Shown in pieces: positions 1 to 11,639 of a stretch of DNA of 64,000 bases. The stretch lies in contig OX463859.1 in assembly GCA_949825065.1 (NCBI GenBank), forward strand, positions 23,453,847 through 23,517,846, read 5' to 3'. Made by a program: the position numbers and the translations under genes. Source of the stretch: Odontocerum albicorne (Eukaryota; Arthropoda; Insecta; Trichoptera; Odontoceridae). Position 1 is the stretch's first letter; each line of letters starts with the position of its first letter. Below the pieces are notes generated by a model. The model saw only the letters and a list, made by a program, of their open reading frames with translations, had not been told where the DNA came from and did no database searches.

Positions 1-185
1 ATTGGGGGTCATTCTTATAGACCTGGCTTTTCACGTAACTCCAGAGAAAATAGTCCAACGGTGTCAGATCATATGATATTGGTGGTCAATTAACCTCACC
101 GTTTCCGGAGATTACATTACATAAAATAATTCAAGAATGTGAACGCGTTGTTGTATTGTATACAACTCCATTTTTATAAATGTCA
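1..185 (-). pseudogene. Tc1/mariner-superfamily transposase C-terminal relic
   Basis: Read on the minus strand, this stretch gives decayed transposase text including VISGNGEVN, a stop where W is expected, then DLTPLDYFLWSYVKSQVY. This is the end of the catalytic domain of the DDE_3-type insect Tc1/mariner transposases, whose usual form is NWPPRSCDLTPLDFFLWGY. The preceding catalytic motif (normally QQDGA) is degraded to YKNGV, so the copy is dead. It continues beyond the window edge. It lies just downstream of GR gene Z, where exons 2-4 of that gene would be expected. A second relic of the same type is at about 57.2-58.1 kb. Confidence 0.72.
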
Positions 186-325
186 TACATTCACTTCTCA
201 AATGTCACAAGACCAAGGCAAGTTCGTGACACCATCTGTGTTTTATCCAAGAATTAAAAAAACTGTTCAATTTGAAAGATCCTATACAACATATTACGAA
301 ACAAAAGGAAAAAATGGTTTATTAC

Positions 326-1381
326 CGCTTGTTTATATCTTTCACACTTAAAGACTCCATAAAGCATATATAAGATTTTACTCAAAGTTTGACGGACACC
401 GATATACAACAGTATATACAGGATTTCTGAGTTCTCTCCTTGTATTATTGAATTAACAACATTAAGAATATAAAAAATACTCATTGTTATAAATATAAAA
501 GAAGTCAAAACAATGTTTAAAGTCTTCACTGTAAAAGCTTCATAAGCATTATAAGGTAGATCACAACACTTGTCGTAAGCTTTCCAAATCCATTTTATTC
601 TTTTGATCATCGCTTGTTTCCTGACTTCACTATTCATATCCTGAAGTTGTCCTTTCAAACATCCCGGAATTCCTTTGTAACATTTTTTGTGTGTATTTTT
701 TTCAATGGATTCATACAATTTTAATAATTCTGTATTAATATCATTTACATAGCCTGTTACTAAATAAATATTAAATGCTAAATGGACTAATCCAAAGTTA
801 GTAAAATAATCAGGATAACTCAGAGCTATGATCTTTTCTGGAGATGGGTTTTCATTTCTGGAATATAACATAATAATGTTTTCTAATACAAAGCATAAAT
901 AAAGAATTGGAGTGAACATGATCATAACAGCTGATTTTCTAAATAATTTTGAATAGTTTCTTTTCACTCCCAGAGCCATTGTTAAAGTATCTATTTGCAC
1001 ATAATTATTGTAGACTTTGGCATATCTTTTAATATTAATTAAAACTTCACACCCCATAAAAAACATATCTATTAATCCCAAAAAGGTTCTGAATTTGTCT
1101 ATGCTCTGTATAAAAATTGAATTTCCGAAATAAAAAGTAAGAAAATCATCATAAATGTACACTTTTAAAGCACAAACTGTGAAAATGTTACCGATTACAA
1201 CAGAATATATTAAAAATGGTATCGAAAATGAAATCTTTTTACAATCTGACGAAAAATTAAATGGATTTATTCCAACGATTTTCAATCCCATATGAGTATA
1301 TTTCAAATATTCTGTAAAAGAGTTAATATTTAAAATCTTTAAATTTTTCCTCAACATTTTTGTCAACAAAAAGGTATACAA
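326..1381 (-). CDS. Gustatory receptor gene Z, first coding exon (partial gene)
   Basis: A seven-transmembrane chemoreceptor of the insect gustatory receptor family (7tm_7), expected in the membrane of taste neurons as a ligand-gated channel subunit; the ligand cannot be inferred. The open frame runs 352 codons to a phase-0 donor (GCG|GTAATA at 326/325); the further 23 codons before the stop are read-through into the intron. Hydrophobic segments lie roughly at residues 50-70, 103-120, 152-172, 195-215, 290-312 and 320-345. This matches the 350-codon first exon of the X genes in length, phase and layout, but the sequence is very divergent. The start could also be the second Met, eight residues in. 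Exons 2-4 were not found in the 325 bases left in the window, where a transposase relic sits, so the gene is either cut by the window edge or degraded. Confidence 0.72.
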
Positions 1382-3855
1382 TTATTTGTTACTTGCTTGA
1401 GTAATATCACAATAATGACCATTATCTTAAATGAATTTTTTTATAATTAAAGTGTTAAAAAAAAATCATAATTAAATTTGATATTTAATTGCGGTAATTT
1501 TTATTTTTTTGTCCCATTAATACAATTTACCTGGGTAATTTAATGTCATTAGGAGAGCTTAAAATTATTGGAACATCAATTTTTTTTTTAATTTTAAAAG
1601 TTTACTGAGTTTTTATGACATTTTTATTTGATTAACTATTAAATCATATCAACCCTTAAGGTGGAATTTCACATGACAACCGTTTTACCCCAAGCTTCAC
1701 AGCAACCCCCTAATGGTAAAATATGCTAATAACCTGACTCAACAAACTGTATGCAAGTTCATTATCCAATTACCATGACACAATCAGCTCAAGATCGACC
1801 CGAAGGCTAGTCAAGAGCAACTCGCAGTGCGATTGCAATTAATGAACCATAATTACAATTACTAAATACAATATTTTGGTTAAATCTTATTGAATTCTTT
1901 CAATAGTTTTCATTGATTAGGCCTAGGATCAATTTAATTTTTATTTCAATAATAATTGTTTGAATAACTAAATAACAAATTTTTCAGTGTATGTTTGTAC
2001 TCTTAATAACCCAAGTACCTCATAAGTGCCTACCCTACCTACCTTCTTTCAAACTTGCTACCCTTTAATTAATTAATTCCGTTGGATTACTAAAAGCCTG
2101 GATGTTACAATGTATGAATTTTACTCCGGTAGCTCAGTATAGGTAAAACAAGGCTCAATAAGATCTCAAGATGTCGTGGGAAGAGGTAGGCAGTCGTCAG
2201 TGCTTGGGTAGGTAAAAATACATAATGAAACACTTATTTGCTGTTAATTAGTTGTATATTTAATCCTGACGAGCTGATACTCCGTCAGGAAAATTAAATG
2301 GGCAGATTACTCTCTGATACTCCGCTAGCCTTTCAGATGGACAGGCAGTCGAAGTAATTTTCTTATCAGGGGTAATCTCACAACAGTCCGTTGCGAAATT
2401 GTGCCAATTCTCAAAGATTAGATATCGCCAATCTCTAGATTTACTCAAATATCACCATAAAATGACAAGCAAAAGAGGATAAATAAGATTCACCTTACTT
2501 CGATACAAATACACAGTGTATTATCCCAGATCCGCTTCAAGTGTAAGACCAGGTCGACTCGTATATGGCCCTCTGACCTTATACTGTTACTACAGGGCCG
2601 TTGAAGTGAAGAAATCCCCACAGTATGGTTGGTGAGCGTCAATTCGTGCCGTAATACAGTCACACGACTCGTTCCGGTCCTGAAGACTCCAGAATCTTGC
2701 GCGCACTCGATATTGCTGACAGAATCAGTTAACTTTGACCCGAGATTGAGTTGTACTTCTATCTCGAGATCGTCGTTTGGACAACAATCCAGAATCTGCT
2801 CAATAAAAGACGGAGGTCAAAAGCAAGACCCCCGTTTGCAGATTATCCAGAATTTACCGAACAAATTGTATCAAAAGAAAATGAACAATCAAATATGTGA
2901 CAAGCTTTTTTTTTCGAGTTCGTGAACGGCGTTAAGATGTGTAGATGATAGCTTGACAACTTCGTGGCGAGGAAGAGGCTGGGAAGATTGCCTCCCCTGA
3001 ATATAAAGGATCTCGCTGACCCCCGCCATATTGAAGCTCTATAGAAAGTTCCTCGTGACCGTTGAAATAACAATAAATCTTTCCACCCGCCTGCCGTTGT
3101 CACTTCGGCAATTAAAGTTTATTTAAACTATAGCAGCGTCATAAAATTGAAAATCTGTTTTGTATAGGCTTCCGGTACCCTTTTGAAAGACACACTTCAA
3201 TTTGTTAAGCGACCATAAAAGCGCATTCACCCTTTGAAATATATCTTGCGCAAAGTTTCATTTTTTTCCTAGTATCAATAGCTATCTATGACTGCATAAA
3301 ATTAAGCGTCCTGTATTTCTATAGAAAGGAGAAGAGAAAGCCGGCCACTTGAGGCAGTTAAGTTTGATACAATAGGTTCCCTTCTCTGGAATGTCGCGAG
3401 TGGAGCTGTTATTGTTTTTATTTTATTTCTAAAGGGGGTTATTTATAACTGCAATAACCAAATGGTTGACCCTATCCGAACAAAGACCAGGTCCAAGGGC
3501 CCGGTCCTGACACTTCCTAGTGAGTTTTTACTTTTGATATGAATTTCAAAATTAGAACAGTCGCACTGTATCATAGATGTGCTTATTTCTCACATAATTT
3601 CAACATTGTTTTCAAATTGTTTATGGTTTATAGATATTGACAATTAATCCTAATAGAGGTTGTCAAACTTTATTGATGAATTAATTTATACAATCAATAT
3701 TATCTGTTTACATGTGATAAGCGAATTGAAAGAGATATTGAATGAAGGGTAGTGACTGGAAACAAGATGAACGGAGCACTTAATGTTATATACAACAACC
3801 GCACAATATCAACTGTAGGAAAAATGATAATGCGAAGTTGCTGTAAAGATAATGC
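1382..3855. other. Gene-free stretch, with a GC-richer part at about 2500-3480
   Basis: No supportable gene is seen. The first 850 bases are AT-rich and featureless. Around 2150-3480 the base composition is less AT-rich than the surroundings. Open frames there (for example 2260-2448 and 2843-3103, minus) are short and resemble no family I know. The composition change suggests an inserted element, perhaps an LTR-retrotransposon part, but no polymerase, protease or terminal repeat motif could be read. Confidence 0.4.
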
Positions 3856-4775
3856 TGGAATGAGTTGCCCCAGGCCTTGAAGGAGCGGGTGAATAGTTAT
3901 ACCTTCAGAGATGCTCTAAAGCGTTATCTTCTGGGTGGTTAATGGGTTTCTCAGTGGTCAATGGGTCTCTTGTTTGCTTTTCTTTACTTGTTTTCTTTCT
4001 TTTCTCTCTTTTCGCTGGTGGTGAATCGAGGATTGTGCATACGTGTTTGTGCGTCATTTCCTCATTAATTCTTTTAAAACTGCTTATCTATTTCAATGTA
4101 TTACTGCCTAACTATTTCAATGTTGTCTCAACTATCTTACTTCCCATTTGTCATTATGTAAAATTTGGACTCCTTTGAGGCTTTTCTCTTCTTTTTATTT
4201 TTTTTCCTCGTTCTTGCTGACAGTTAACCTGAGGTGGTATATGTGGGTTTACTTTCTATTTTGTTTTCTGCCATACGTTTTTGTTTTTTTTTTTTCTTTT
4301 TTATTATATTTATTCTTTAATCTAGATATGCGGGGGTGTGGGATGGAAGCCCCCTGATGCCCTTGCGGTCGGGCTCGCCCTACATTGGTGGGGTGTATCT
4401 CGGCTGTGGGAATGTTTGTGGGATGAGCCCGGACCTTTTGGTGTACTCTCTCTTGAATGTGTTTTTTTCTCTTTTTCTTTTTTTGTCATCTACTATATTT
4501 ATTTTCTGTGTTTATTTTTTTGTATATATTCCTGTTTCTACGTGTCTAAGGGTGTGGGCTGAAAAACATCTGGTGTCCCCGTGGCTGGGTTCGCCCTATA
4601 TTGGTGGGGTGTATTTTGGCCGAGGGGATGCTATTAGATGAGCCCAGACCTTTTGATAGCTTCTGCATCTGATGTATTGTCTGCAATTTATGTGTTTTTA
4701 GAAATGTTATTCAGGTGTGATCTTGTACATACTATGTTGCTGTCAATAAACCTAATATTTATTTATTTATTTAAA
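3856..4775 (+). mobile_element. CR1/Jockey-like LINE, 5'-truncated 3' end
   Basis: Positions 3856-3942 encode WNELPQALKERVNSY, then TFRDALKRYLLGG and a stop. This is the standard carboxy end of CR1/Jockey-type non-LTR reverse transcriptases. The rest is T-rich 3' UTR containing two diverged copies of a GC-rich block (about 4330-4440 and 4555-4650; core GGTGGGGTGTAT), a polyadenylation signal and a short ATTT/A tail near 4770. The same GC-rich block, reversed, marks three more fragments near 15.8, 26.5 and 29.2 kb. It is a dead-on-arrival copy. Confidence 0.7.
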
Positions 4776-4789
4776 AAGTGAAACTTGGG

Positions 4790-6000
4790 CTTAGCGGAAG
4801 AAAGATAAGAATAAAATGAATGTTGTGCGATGTGTTAAGTAAAATGAAGAAAGAAGCTTTAAGATGTTTTGGACATGTGGAGAGAATGAATGTTGAAAGT
4901 TGAGGATTAACAAAATTGTATTTAAACACTAATATTTTCTTGTTATAATTTAATAGTCCGAAGTCATAATTCCGTATGCAGGAATCTTATTTAAAATCTT
5001 TCAAGTAACAAAATATCTGAAGGAGGAAATCGGCTGAAGAGCAACAAAAACAATAAAAATATGGTGTACCTACACTATTATGTAGTAATGGGCAACTGTA
5101 ACATATGTCACTTTCTCAAGAGTTCGAAGATGAGCTGATGTAAAAATGGGTTAGATATTTCAAAAGGCGTAAAACAAGGATGTGTTATGTCACTCTAGTT
5201 GTTCAATATTTATGAAGATTCATGTGTGAAGGAACTACAGAGATCATTTGGTGGCATACAAATGTTGAATTGGAACGTATTACTGTATGCAGATGACATG
5301 GTAGTGTTGGCGGAGAGTGAAGATTAATTGCAGAATTTGATAAGTAAATGGAGGAGAGAGAGAGAGGAAAAAAAAGATCTGAGGATGAATGTTGAAAAAT
5401 GTAAAAGGAATTGTAGATTCGACTAATGACGTGTAACGATAGGAAACGAAGTCAGTGGGGCACTTAAACACAAATACTCTAACCGGACAGTATCAAAATC
5501 TGCTGACACAAAAGTATTTTGGAGCCAACTTTGATGTATGGGAGTGAAACGTAGATGTGAAAAATACTGAGAGGAGCCAAATAAATGCTATAAAAATATG
5601 TGTGTTGAGAAGAATAAATGGTGAAATAATGTATGATAGATTACGGAATGAAGTGATAAGGGATTAATGTGAATTTAAGACTGATGTGTTAAGTAAGATG
5701 AAGAAGAGTACGTGGAGATAGTTTGGACATGTGGAACCAATTTATGAAGAAAGACTAACAAAGCAGATATACAGTGCATATGTGAGTGGAAGACGTTACA
5801 GAAGAAGACCAAGAAAAGTATGGTTGGATCAAGTGAATGATATTCTGAAAGAAGGAAATGTAGAAAGTCAGGATAATCGTAGAAGTTGTATGAGTTGGTG
5901 TATGGATGTAGAAGAGGCTGAGGATGTGTGTCGAGATTAGAAAATTTGGCACTCTATCCTCTCTACCTACCCCGACAGAGAAATAACATAATGGTATGTT
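4790..6000 (+). pseudogene. RTE-like LINE reverse transcriptase relic
   Basis: The sequence translates in broken frames to non-LTR reverse transcriptase text. VKQGCVMS is near 5170 (normal GVRQGCVLSP), and LLYADDMVVLAES at about 5275-5315 is the RT catalytic box with both aspartates. Near 5545 is LMYGSE-like text, and near 5800-5850 is the carboxy-terminal block RRYRRRPRKVWLDQVNDI. Many stops and frameshifts break it. The 3' end gives the text IWHSILSTYP followed by a REIT-type ending, which recurs at 6335, 17190 and 27395. Part of a second copy (RCFGHVERMN) sits at about 4830-4900. Confidence 0.75.
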
Positions 6001-6254
6001 TGTATGTGTACTCTACAACAAAGACGAAATTGTGGATGCTGAGTTGGGATAAACACTTGTTTTCCATTTATCATCCTTGCCATTGGCCACAATTTTCGCC
6101 ATTTATTGAATCTCGAATCGACCATGGATGTATTGACTACTATGGTACTAAGTTCATTCTAGTGTTCATATATTTCGTGACAAAAATGAGTGAAGTGAGA
6201 CCCAAGAATCAGCAGCCACATAAGCAAAGTTGGTCAACCGAAATACATCTGAGT

Positions 6255-6425
6255 TAAGAAACCGAAGATAGTTTTCTAGTTACTGCAATCATTCCTATTA
6301 CACTGTCCCAATTTGGGAAGGCAGAGGCATAATCTAAAAGAGGCTAAGGATGTGGGTCAAGATAAGAAAGTTTGGCACTCTGTCCTGTCTACCTACATCG
6401 GCAGAGAAATGGTGTGACTATATAG
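6255..6425 (+). mobile_element. RTE-like LINE 3' tail; start of tandem unit A
   Basis: This short 3' tail of the RTE-like LINE ends in a KVWHSVLSTY-type reading. It is paralogous to 17100-17280 in unit B and 27290-27475 in unit C, so it marks the low-coordinate end of the alignable part of unit A. A different LINE (6430-7010) has been inserted immediately after it in unit A only. Confidence 0.55.
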
Positions 6426-6429
6426 ATAA

Positions 6430-7012
6430 CTTTGATTACATTTGAACAAGCAACCCAGTTCAGATATCTTGGCAGTGAACTGCTCAGCTCTCATGACTTC
6501 CCCAGAGAAGTAAGGCGTCAGGTAGATAAAGCTGCAGTTGTGGCGGGCTGCCTGAGAGATGTCATATGGAGGAATAAAGATATGACAACGGATAGCAAGG
6601 TACGCATCTATAAGACCTGTGTGTGACCTATCCTCACATATGACATCGAAGCGAGGGCGGACACTGTCAGGACAAAAAGTATGCTAAGGACAACGGAAAT
6701 GAGAACTCTACGCGCTATTGCTGGGAAGACTTTGCGTGATCGTGTAAGGAACACCACAATCCGAGAGGTCTGCGAGGTCCAAGATGTGGTCAGATGGGGG
6801 CGAACAGTGTCGACGATACTGGTACCAACATGTACAGAGAATGAATTCCACAAGAATTCCATACATAGCTCTGCATGTGGTGCCGGATGGACGGCGTCCA
6901 CCAAGGAGACCCCCGAACCGATGGAGAGATAGCTGGAGCTCAGCATCACGGGAGGACAATCCTGCAGTAACAGACTCTTGAGTCTATAAAAACTCTAAGA
7001 AGAAGAAGACAG
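6430..7012 (+). pseudogene. Non-LTR retrotransposon 3' end with GAA tail
   Basis: In broken frames this encodes the region after the reverse transcriptase of a LINE ORF2: FRYLGSELLSS at about 6460, SKVRIYKTCV at 6595, MLRTTEMRTLRAIAGKTLRD at 6681, VQDVVRW at 6778, and a GRRPPRRPPNRWRDSW-type end near 6890-6935. It finishes in a run of AAG repeats at about 6998-7010. It is present in unit A but missing from the same place in B and C, so it inserted after the duplication or was lost from both. The frame is broken, so it is dead. Confidence 0.75.
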
Positions 7013-7253
7013 TTTTAATAAAAATGTTGTATACAATGAAATATTCTGCGTTTACATACTTTTATTCCAAATTGTTAACCATGTGCGTTAAATAATACAC
7101 AAGCATTTAGTTTATATTTTTGCTTCTTTGTCTTTCGAAGATCTTTCCAGTTAGTTTTCAATAAAAATGAAATCTAAAGAACACAATTTTTGAAAATAAA
7201 TGTATGAAAATTAAATATCAATGTTCAAAATTGCATATGTGTTGTTTATTTAT

Positions 7254-10200
7254 TTATTTAATTGAATAGTACGGTGTTAAATAAAACTGTATTAATATAA
7301 TTAAATAAGTGGTCGCTGCACCAGTCATCTGAAAAAAAAAAATTTTTTTTTCAAACTTATTTATTTGTATGGTAATAATACTTGGCATATCTGATTAGCG
7401 AAAGTTAATGCATTCTGCTATTAAGTAATATTTTCTCAAATGATGCAAGAGTTGCAAGAGATATTGAATGACGTTCAGTGATAGGAAACAAAGTCAACGG
7501 GGCACTTAAACATATACACTCAAACACGATAGTATCAAAATCTAATAAGATGACAAGTGCAGCGACCATAACAGTATTCTAGGTCCAACTTAGATGTATA
7601 GAAGTGAAACGTAGACATGGAAAAGACTGAAAGGAGCCGAGTTAATGCTGTAGAAATGTGTGCACCAATACATGGTATGGCAGAATACAGAACGAAGTGA
7701 TCAAGGATGAATGTGAACTTAATGCTGATGTATGACGTAAATCAAGAAGAGAACTCTGAGATGGTTTGGACATCTGCACCTTTAACCACTTGACAGTTTT
7801 GCCCGAACGTGACATGTGCACGAAATTTTTTTTATACTGACAAGCCCGAGCCTCGTTCAGGCAAATTTTGTTTCGACTTGGGAGTGTTTCTCCCAAGCGT
7901 CGTTTGCCCAAACGACGCTTAGGAGAAAGGCTCCCAAGTCGAAACAATATTTGCCCGAACGAGGCTCGGGCTCGTCAGTATAAAAACTTCATGCCCATGT
8001 CACGCTCAGACAAAACTGATAAGTGGTTAAGTGTGCTCTTCTGGATCGTACTTAAAATGTAGCCTATTACTCACTCCATATTGTGTCATACATTGTTACT
8101 CCAAGTTTTCTTCTTGTGGATGTTTGCTATAGTTTTTATTCAAGTTCATTCAGAATTTTTCCATTTCCATACATCAAAGCTGGTACTAGAATATTGTAGT
8201 GGGCTATCATATTAGTAAATTTTGATACTATTCAGTTTGAGTACAGTACCCGGCGGTACGTAATAGATATCGTTTGTAGAGCATCATCTCTGTCGCACAA
8301 TGCGCTAACAGTCCGATGCGGTAACGACTGACAAATCGCGACGGAACATGTGTATGAATGACAGAGACGACGCTCTAAAAACGATGTGTAGAGCGTCGTC
8401 GTCAATAATAGTAGATTATAATGCAGAAATAATAATTACTCTCTGTTTCACGGAAGTAGTTTATTCCTTCACTCTTTATAAATAATACCAGACTCGCTGA
8501 ACATTCTTTCACTAAGTATACCGCTAGGATGTGGTGAAAAGTACTGTCTAGCCAATTTTCATAGTTTTGGATAAGTATCTGCATTTTTTAACCAACCTCC
8601 CGTGTAACTGGATATTATGCCGAGTAAGTTTTTTTGTCATCCTGATACTCAATACCCGGCTTGTTTAGTGCCTGGTACATCACTACTGATAACTTTAGTG
8701 TGCATTAACCTTACTGTGAATACTTTAAATCTATTGAGATTCCACTTACCGTGAATAACAAAGTATTATCAATCTTAAATAGACCCATGGCAGTGAATTC
8801 TGGATAGCGCTGCAACATGTGAGTAGAAAATTGATACAGCTGGAAAAGATAATATATCAATAAGAAAAAAATCCAGTCACTACTTACAAATTTGTAAATC
8901 TCCTAAAATGAAAATTCAAAAAAAAAATGAAGAAGTTTTTTATACGCAATTTGAACGGTCTACGAAAAAAAGAATTGTTTTATACTGTATTACACTTTTG
9001 TAGTATACCATACAATACATTTTTTTTTCTAAGATAAATCTTAGCGAGGATTGTTAGAAAAAAAAAATTTTTTTGTGCAATGAATGATCAAAAAGTTGCA
9101 AGTTTTTATCCTATAAAATGTGAAAAGAAAATTTGTATGCCATCCCTGTACAGCAATGATGTCCATAATGATAATGATATTTATAGTCAATAATGATGAT
9201 ATACATAGTAAGGTACAAAAGTTTCTGGCCCAAGGATATTTAAATAGTGATAGAATGAAAGAAACAAAAATATATATTTTTCAATACAGTCACTGTGCAC
9301 TTCAATATATTTGATTAGAGCAATGAATAAATTTTTCAATACTACTGTAAAAATATTCTTATGCTTTTGCATTGAGTGTTTGCACTGGTCTACCTTGACA
9401 AAGGTTACCTTCAATAAATTCTCCATCTAAATGAAACTTTTCCTTTCACTGTGGAATATGATGGAGAGGATTCTCCACACACAACATCTAAACATCATTT
9501 AATTTATGCTAGGTTTTTCTTTTCTCTCGATAACTGTACGATATTCAATATTTATATAACATTTTAGAGAACCATGTTTTCTATTGGCTCTTGTTAACAT
9601 ACTACTAAGGGAACAACTATAAGATTTAAACTGTTACATCACCTGACCAATAAGTAGGAGTGGCTGTCATATTTACCCACACCCGTTCTAACTTGTTCGT
9701 GCCGAAAACTTGAACTTGTTAACATTTTTTGGTAAATTAAGATTTATTTCATAAGTATTATATTATATTTGATAAAAACCTTGTTTAAAACAGCCTTATC
9801 CATTTCATTAATCATCATTTTATTTACCATAGTGGTTGTTTTAGTCACCTGTAAGAAGAAAACACAATTATTGTTTTATTAAATAACAAAGCTCACCTAA
9901 AAACTTATTGATCTTTTAACATGCAATTAATAAAAAAATTATAAATTTGCATTTGCCACAAACTTTGTGGACAGTGGAAAATCGGGAGGACTGGGAAAGA
10001 ATGTGAACAACATATAGTCATTCAGTGAGAGTCATATTCCTTCAAATAAAGACCGTATTCTAGAATCTAGATAAAGAAATTTATATTAACATTGCACCTT
10101 TTAATCATGTTGCTAATTAAAGAAAATAAAGGCAAGGATAGTGAGAAGGGCTTGATAGAAAATGAGGCCTATTCTTTCAAGCCAAAACCTGAGTTTGGGA

Positions 10201-11617
10201 TTGATAGTGAAGATTCGATACATCTTCCCAACTCTCATTTATGGAAAAGAGCAAGAGGGAAACATCACGTAGAGTCGAGGCTTTTGAAATGATCTACAGA
10301 TGTGTTCACAAAATTCCATCGAAATTTTGTGCTACAAATGTAAAAGTGCTTACTCTTATGTACTCTTAAAATTTCGAAACTGTTGTTTTTCCATCATTTA
10401 CCGCGATAGTGGCCTACATCCGATAGGAATGGCCATGATAGTGGCCTACATCATATAGGAATTGGGATCATGAAAAAAATAATTCATTAACATCAAGCTC
10501 AATTACTTTAATAAAATAAAATAATACTATTAATAGAGTAAATTGGACATTAAACTTAGTTACTTACATGATTTAAACAATATTGAACAAGGCAAACAGT
10601 TATTGCAATGTTGGCAAAATGAGTTGCACCTTGACAAAAAAATATAGCAAATGCTGTTAAAATCTGTTCCAATGTTTCATCCTCTTCAGTAATTCTAAGA
10701 GCTATTATAGCATAAAAGAAATTAAAGACCATGAATATGAAAGAAGTGCCAAAGATGAGACACATATTGATGGACATTATTTCGTTCATTAAGTCAGAAA
10801 AATCACACATCTTGTCGTAAAGATCCCAATAGACTGAAAGCCTTTGAACTAAAAAATCACTTCTTGTCTGTGATCCCAATTTTTTTAATACTTTTTTCTG
10901 TCTTATAATAGTTTCTGTTGGTGAAAGGAAAATCTTTTTGGCATCTTTCTCCGTACATAATTTATAAGTCAAAATCAATTTAAGATCAGAAGATATAATG
11001 TTCATATTTATCCTCACTTGGGCGATTATTGATGTATAATTTGTCAGAATAACCATTATAGAATATGTTGGGATATTAACATATATCAATAAAGCAAAAT
11101 AAGATTCCATCTTGGAATAAATAAGAATATAGTTGATCAACATTATGATAATAAAGAACAAATTTTGTCCACAAACAGAAAAGATTAAAAGCTTTTTGAT
11201 TCTACTGTAGTCTTTGTATACCTGAATGGTTTTAAAAATTTTGTCTGAATCGTCTAATATTTGTAATAATCCTGCATACTTTATCATTTTTATGAACATT
11301 GAAATATAAATCATGTTGACGAATATGAATCCTGAATACATCTTTAATTTGTCTCCATATTTCAGGAGAGAATTATCCCCAATTATATTTTCAACAGTTT
11401 CATCATTGATGATTATTTTTAAAAACGCATATAGAATCACACAAAAACAGAAAAATGAGTACATTGCGAAGATTTTCAGGAACTTTGTTTTGTATTTGTG
11501 TTCTGTATTGATAATAAAGTCAAATGGAAAACCAATTAATCTTGAAGTGTATATTATGGAAACAAGTGCTTCATTCATGTCTTTAGCATCAAAAAGTTTT
11601 TTTAAGAACTGGGGCAT
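7254..11617 (-). CDS. Gustatory receptor X-A, complete four-exon gene
   Basis: Insect gustatory receptor, 427 residues, predicted taste-neuron membrane protein. Exons in order: 11617-10568 (350 codons, starts MPQFLKKLFD, donor CAT|GTAAGT), 9848-9780 (23 codons, VTKTTTMV then NKMMINEMDKAVLNK, acceptor TTACAG, weak donor GTTTTT), 8839-8750 (30 codons, LYQFSTHMLQRY then PEFTAMGLFKIDNTLLFT, donor GTAAGT), and 7328-7254 (MTGAATTYLIILIQFYL then TPYYSIK, stop). All introns are phase 0. FTAxGLFxID and TYhhhhhQF (residues 410-418) are the GR family signatures, so the call is firm. Hydrophobic helices are near residues 47-70, 94-110, 142-167, 173-195, 285-307 and 318-346, plus one in the last exon. AATAAA motifs overlap the stop region. 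Intron 3 holds a hAT relic, foldback MITEs and LINE debris. X-A has five more carboxy-terminal residues than X-B and X-C. The ligand is unknown. Confidence 0.9.
7440..8240 (+). pseudogene. RTE-like LINE relic inside intron 3 of X-A, split by a foldback MITE
   Basis: Broken reading frames give RTE-type text: VIGNKVNGALKHIH (7475), WYGRI and NEVIKDECELNADV (7670-7730), RWFGHL (7760). A separate minus-strand patch reads LVPALMYGNGK (near 8200). The MITE at 7782-8030 has inserted into it. Paralogous pieces are at 17810-18150 and 28010-28770. No function is implied for the receptor. Confidence 0.55.
7782..8030. mobile_element. Foldback MITE (family F2), unit A
   Basis: Almost the whole element is one large inverted repeat. 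The left end TTAACCACTTGACAGTTTTG is mirrored by the right end CAAAACTGATAAGTGGTTAA, and the arms continue through GAGCCCGAGCCTCGTTC and CGACTTGGGAG to a small central loop near 7905. There is no coding capacity. The paralogous copy in unit C is 28343-28572; unit B keeps only the left half (18153-18248). Confidence 0.8.
8242..8398. mobile_element. Foldback MITE (family F3), right end truncated
   Basis: Left arm TACAGTACCCGGCGG followed by GTTTGTAGAGCATCATCTC, with a matching right arm GACGACGCTCTAAAAACG. The right terminus seen in the complete copy (28779-28949) is missing; the sequence runs into the hAT relic instead. Confidence 0.65.
8400..8590 (-). pseudogene. hAT transposase carboxy-terminal relic in intron 3 of X-A
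   Basis: Minus-strand frames give YPKL, LARQYFSPHP, LSERMFSESGIIYKE, a stop, RNKLLP and LLFLHYN. This is the conserved dimerisation end of hAT/BED-type transposases (consensus SVPSERVFSxAG ... RNxLxPENxExLLFL). It is broken by stops. Paralogous copies are at 19770-19952 and 30895-31080. It is flanked by ACTGGGTA/TACCCGG-rich sequence that may be remnants of the element's ends. Confidence 0.68.
10110..10370 (+). pseudogene. LINE relic in intron 1 of X-A
   Basis: Broken frames read LPTLIYGKE-like and VEAFEM-like text, then CVHKIPSKFCATNVKVL. This resembles the post-RT segment of LINEs (usual form LYGxExWTL ... AFEMWxYRRxLKIPW). The 66-residue open frame here and its copy in unit B (21493-21693) are a by-product of this relic. 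The paralogous copy in C is at about 32620-32870. Confidence 0.45.
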
Positions 11618-11639
11618 TGTAGAATTAGATTTCTAGTTT

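Noticed and set aside
4148..4641. Overlapping hydrophobic frames of 69-101 codons
   Set aside because: T-rich 3' UTR of the CR1/Jockey-like LINE; phenylalanine- and leucine-rich text follows from composition.
6608..6949. 113-codon minus-strand frame
   Set aside because: Antisense of the LINE relic at 6430-7012, whose sense strand carries recognisable protein text.
7868..8062. Short frames mirrored on both strands (also 28279-28597)
   Set aside because: They are the two arms of foldback MITE F2, so the mirrored peptides come from the palindrome.
9187..9426. Minus-strand frame of about 80 codons between X exons 2 and 3 (also 20579-20821)
   Set aside because: Considered as a GR exon, but it has no GR motif and unit C is deleted and broken there; the true exon 3 is at 8750-8839.
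10092..10292. Conserved 66-codon frame in two units (also 21493-21693)
   Set aside because: Lies in intron 1 of X on the opposite strand and overlaps LINE relic text; broken in unit C.
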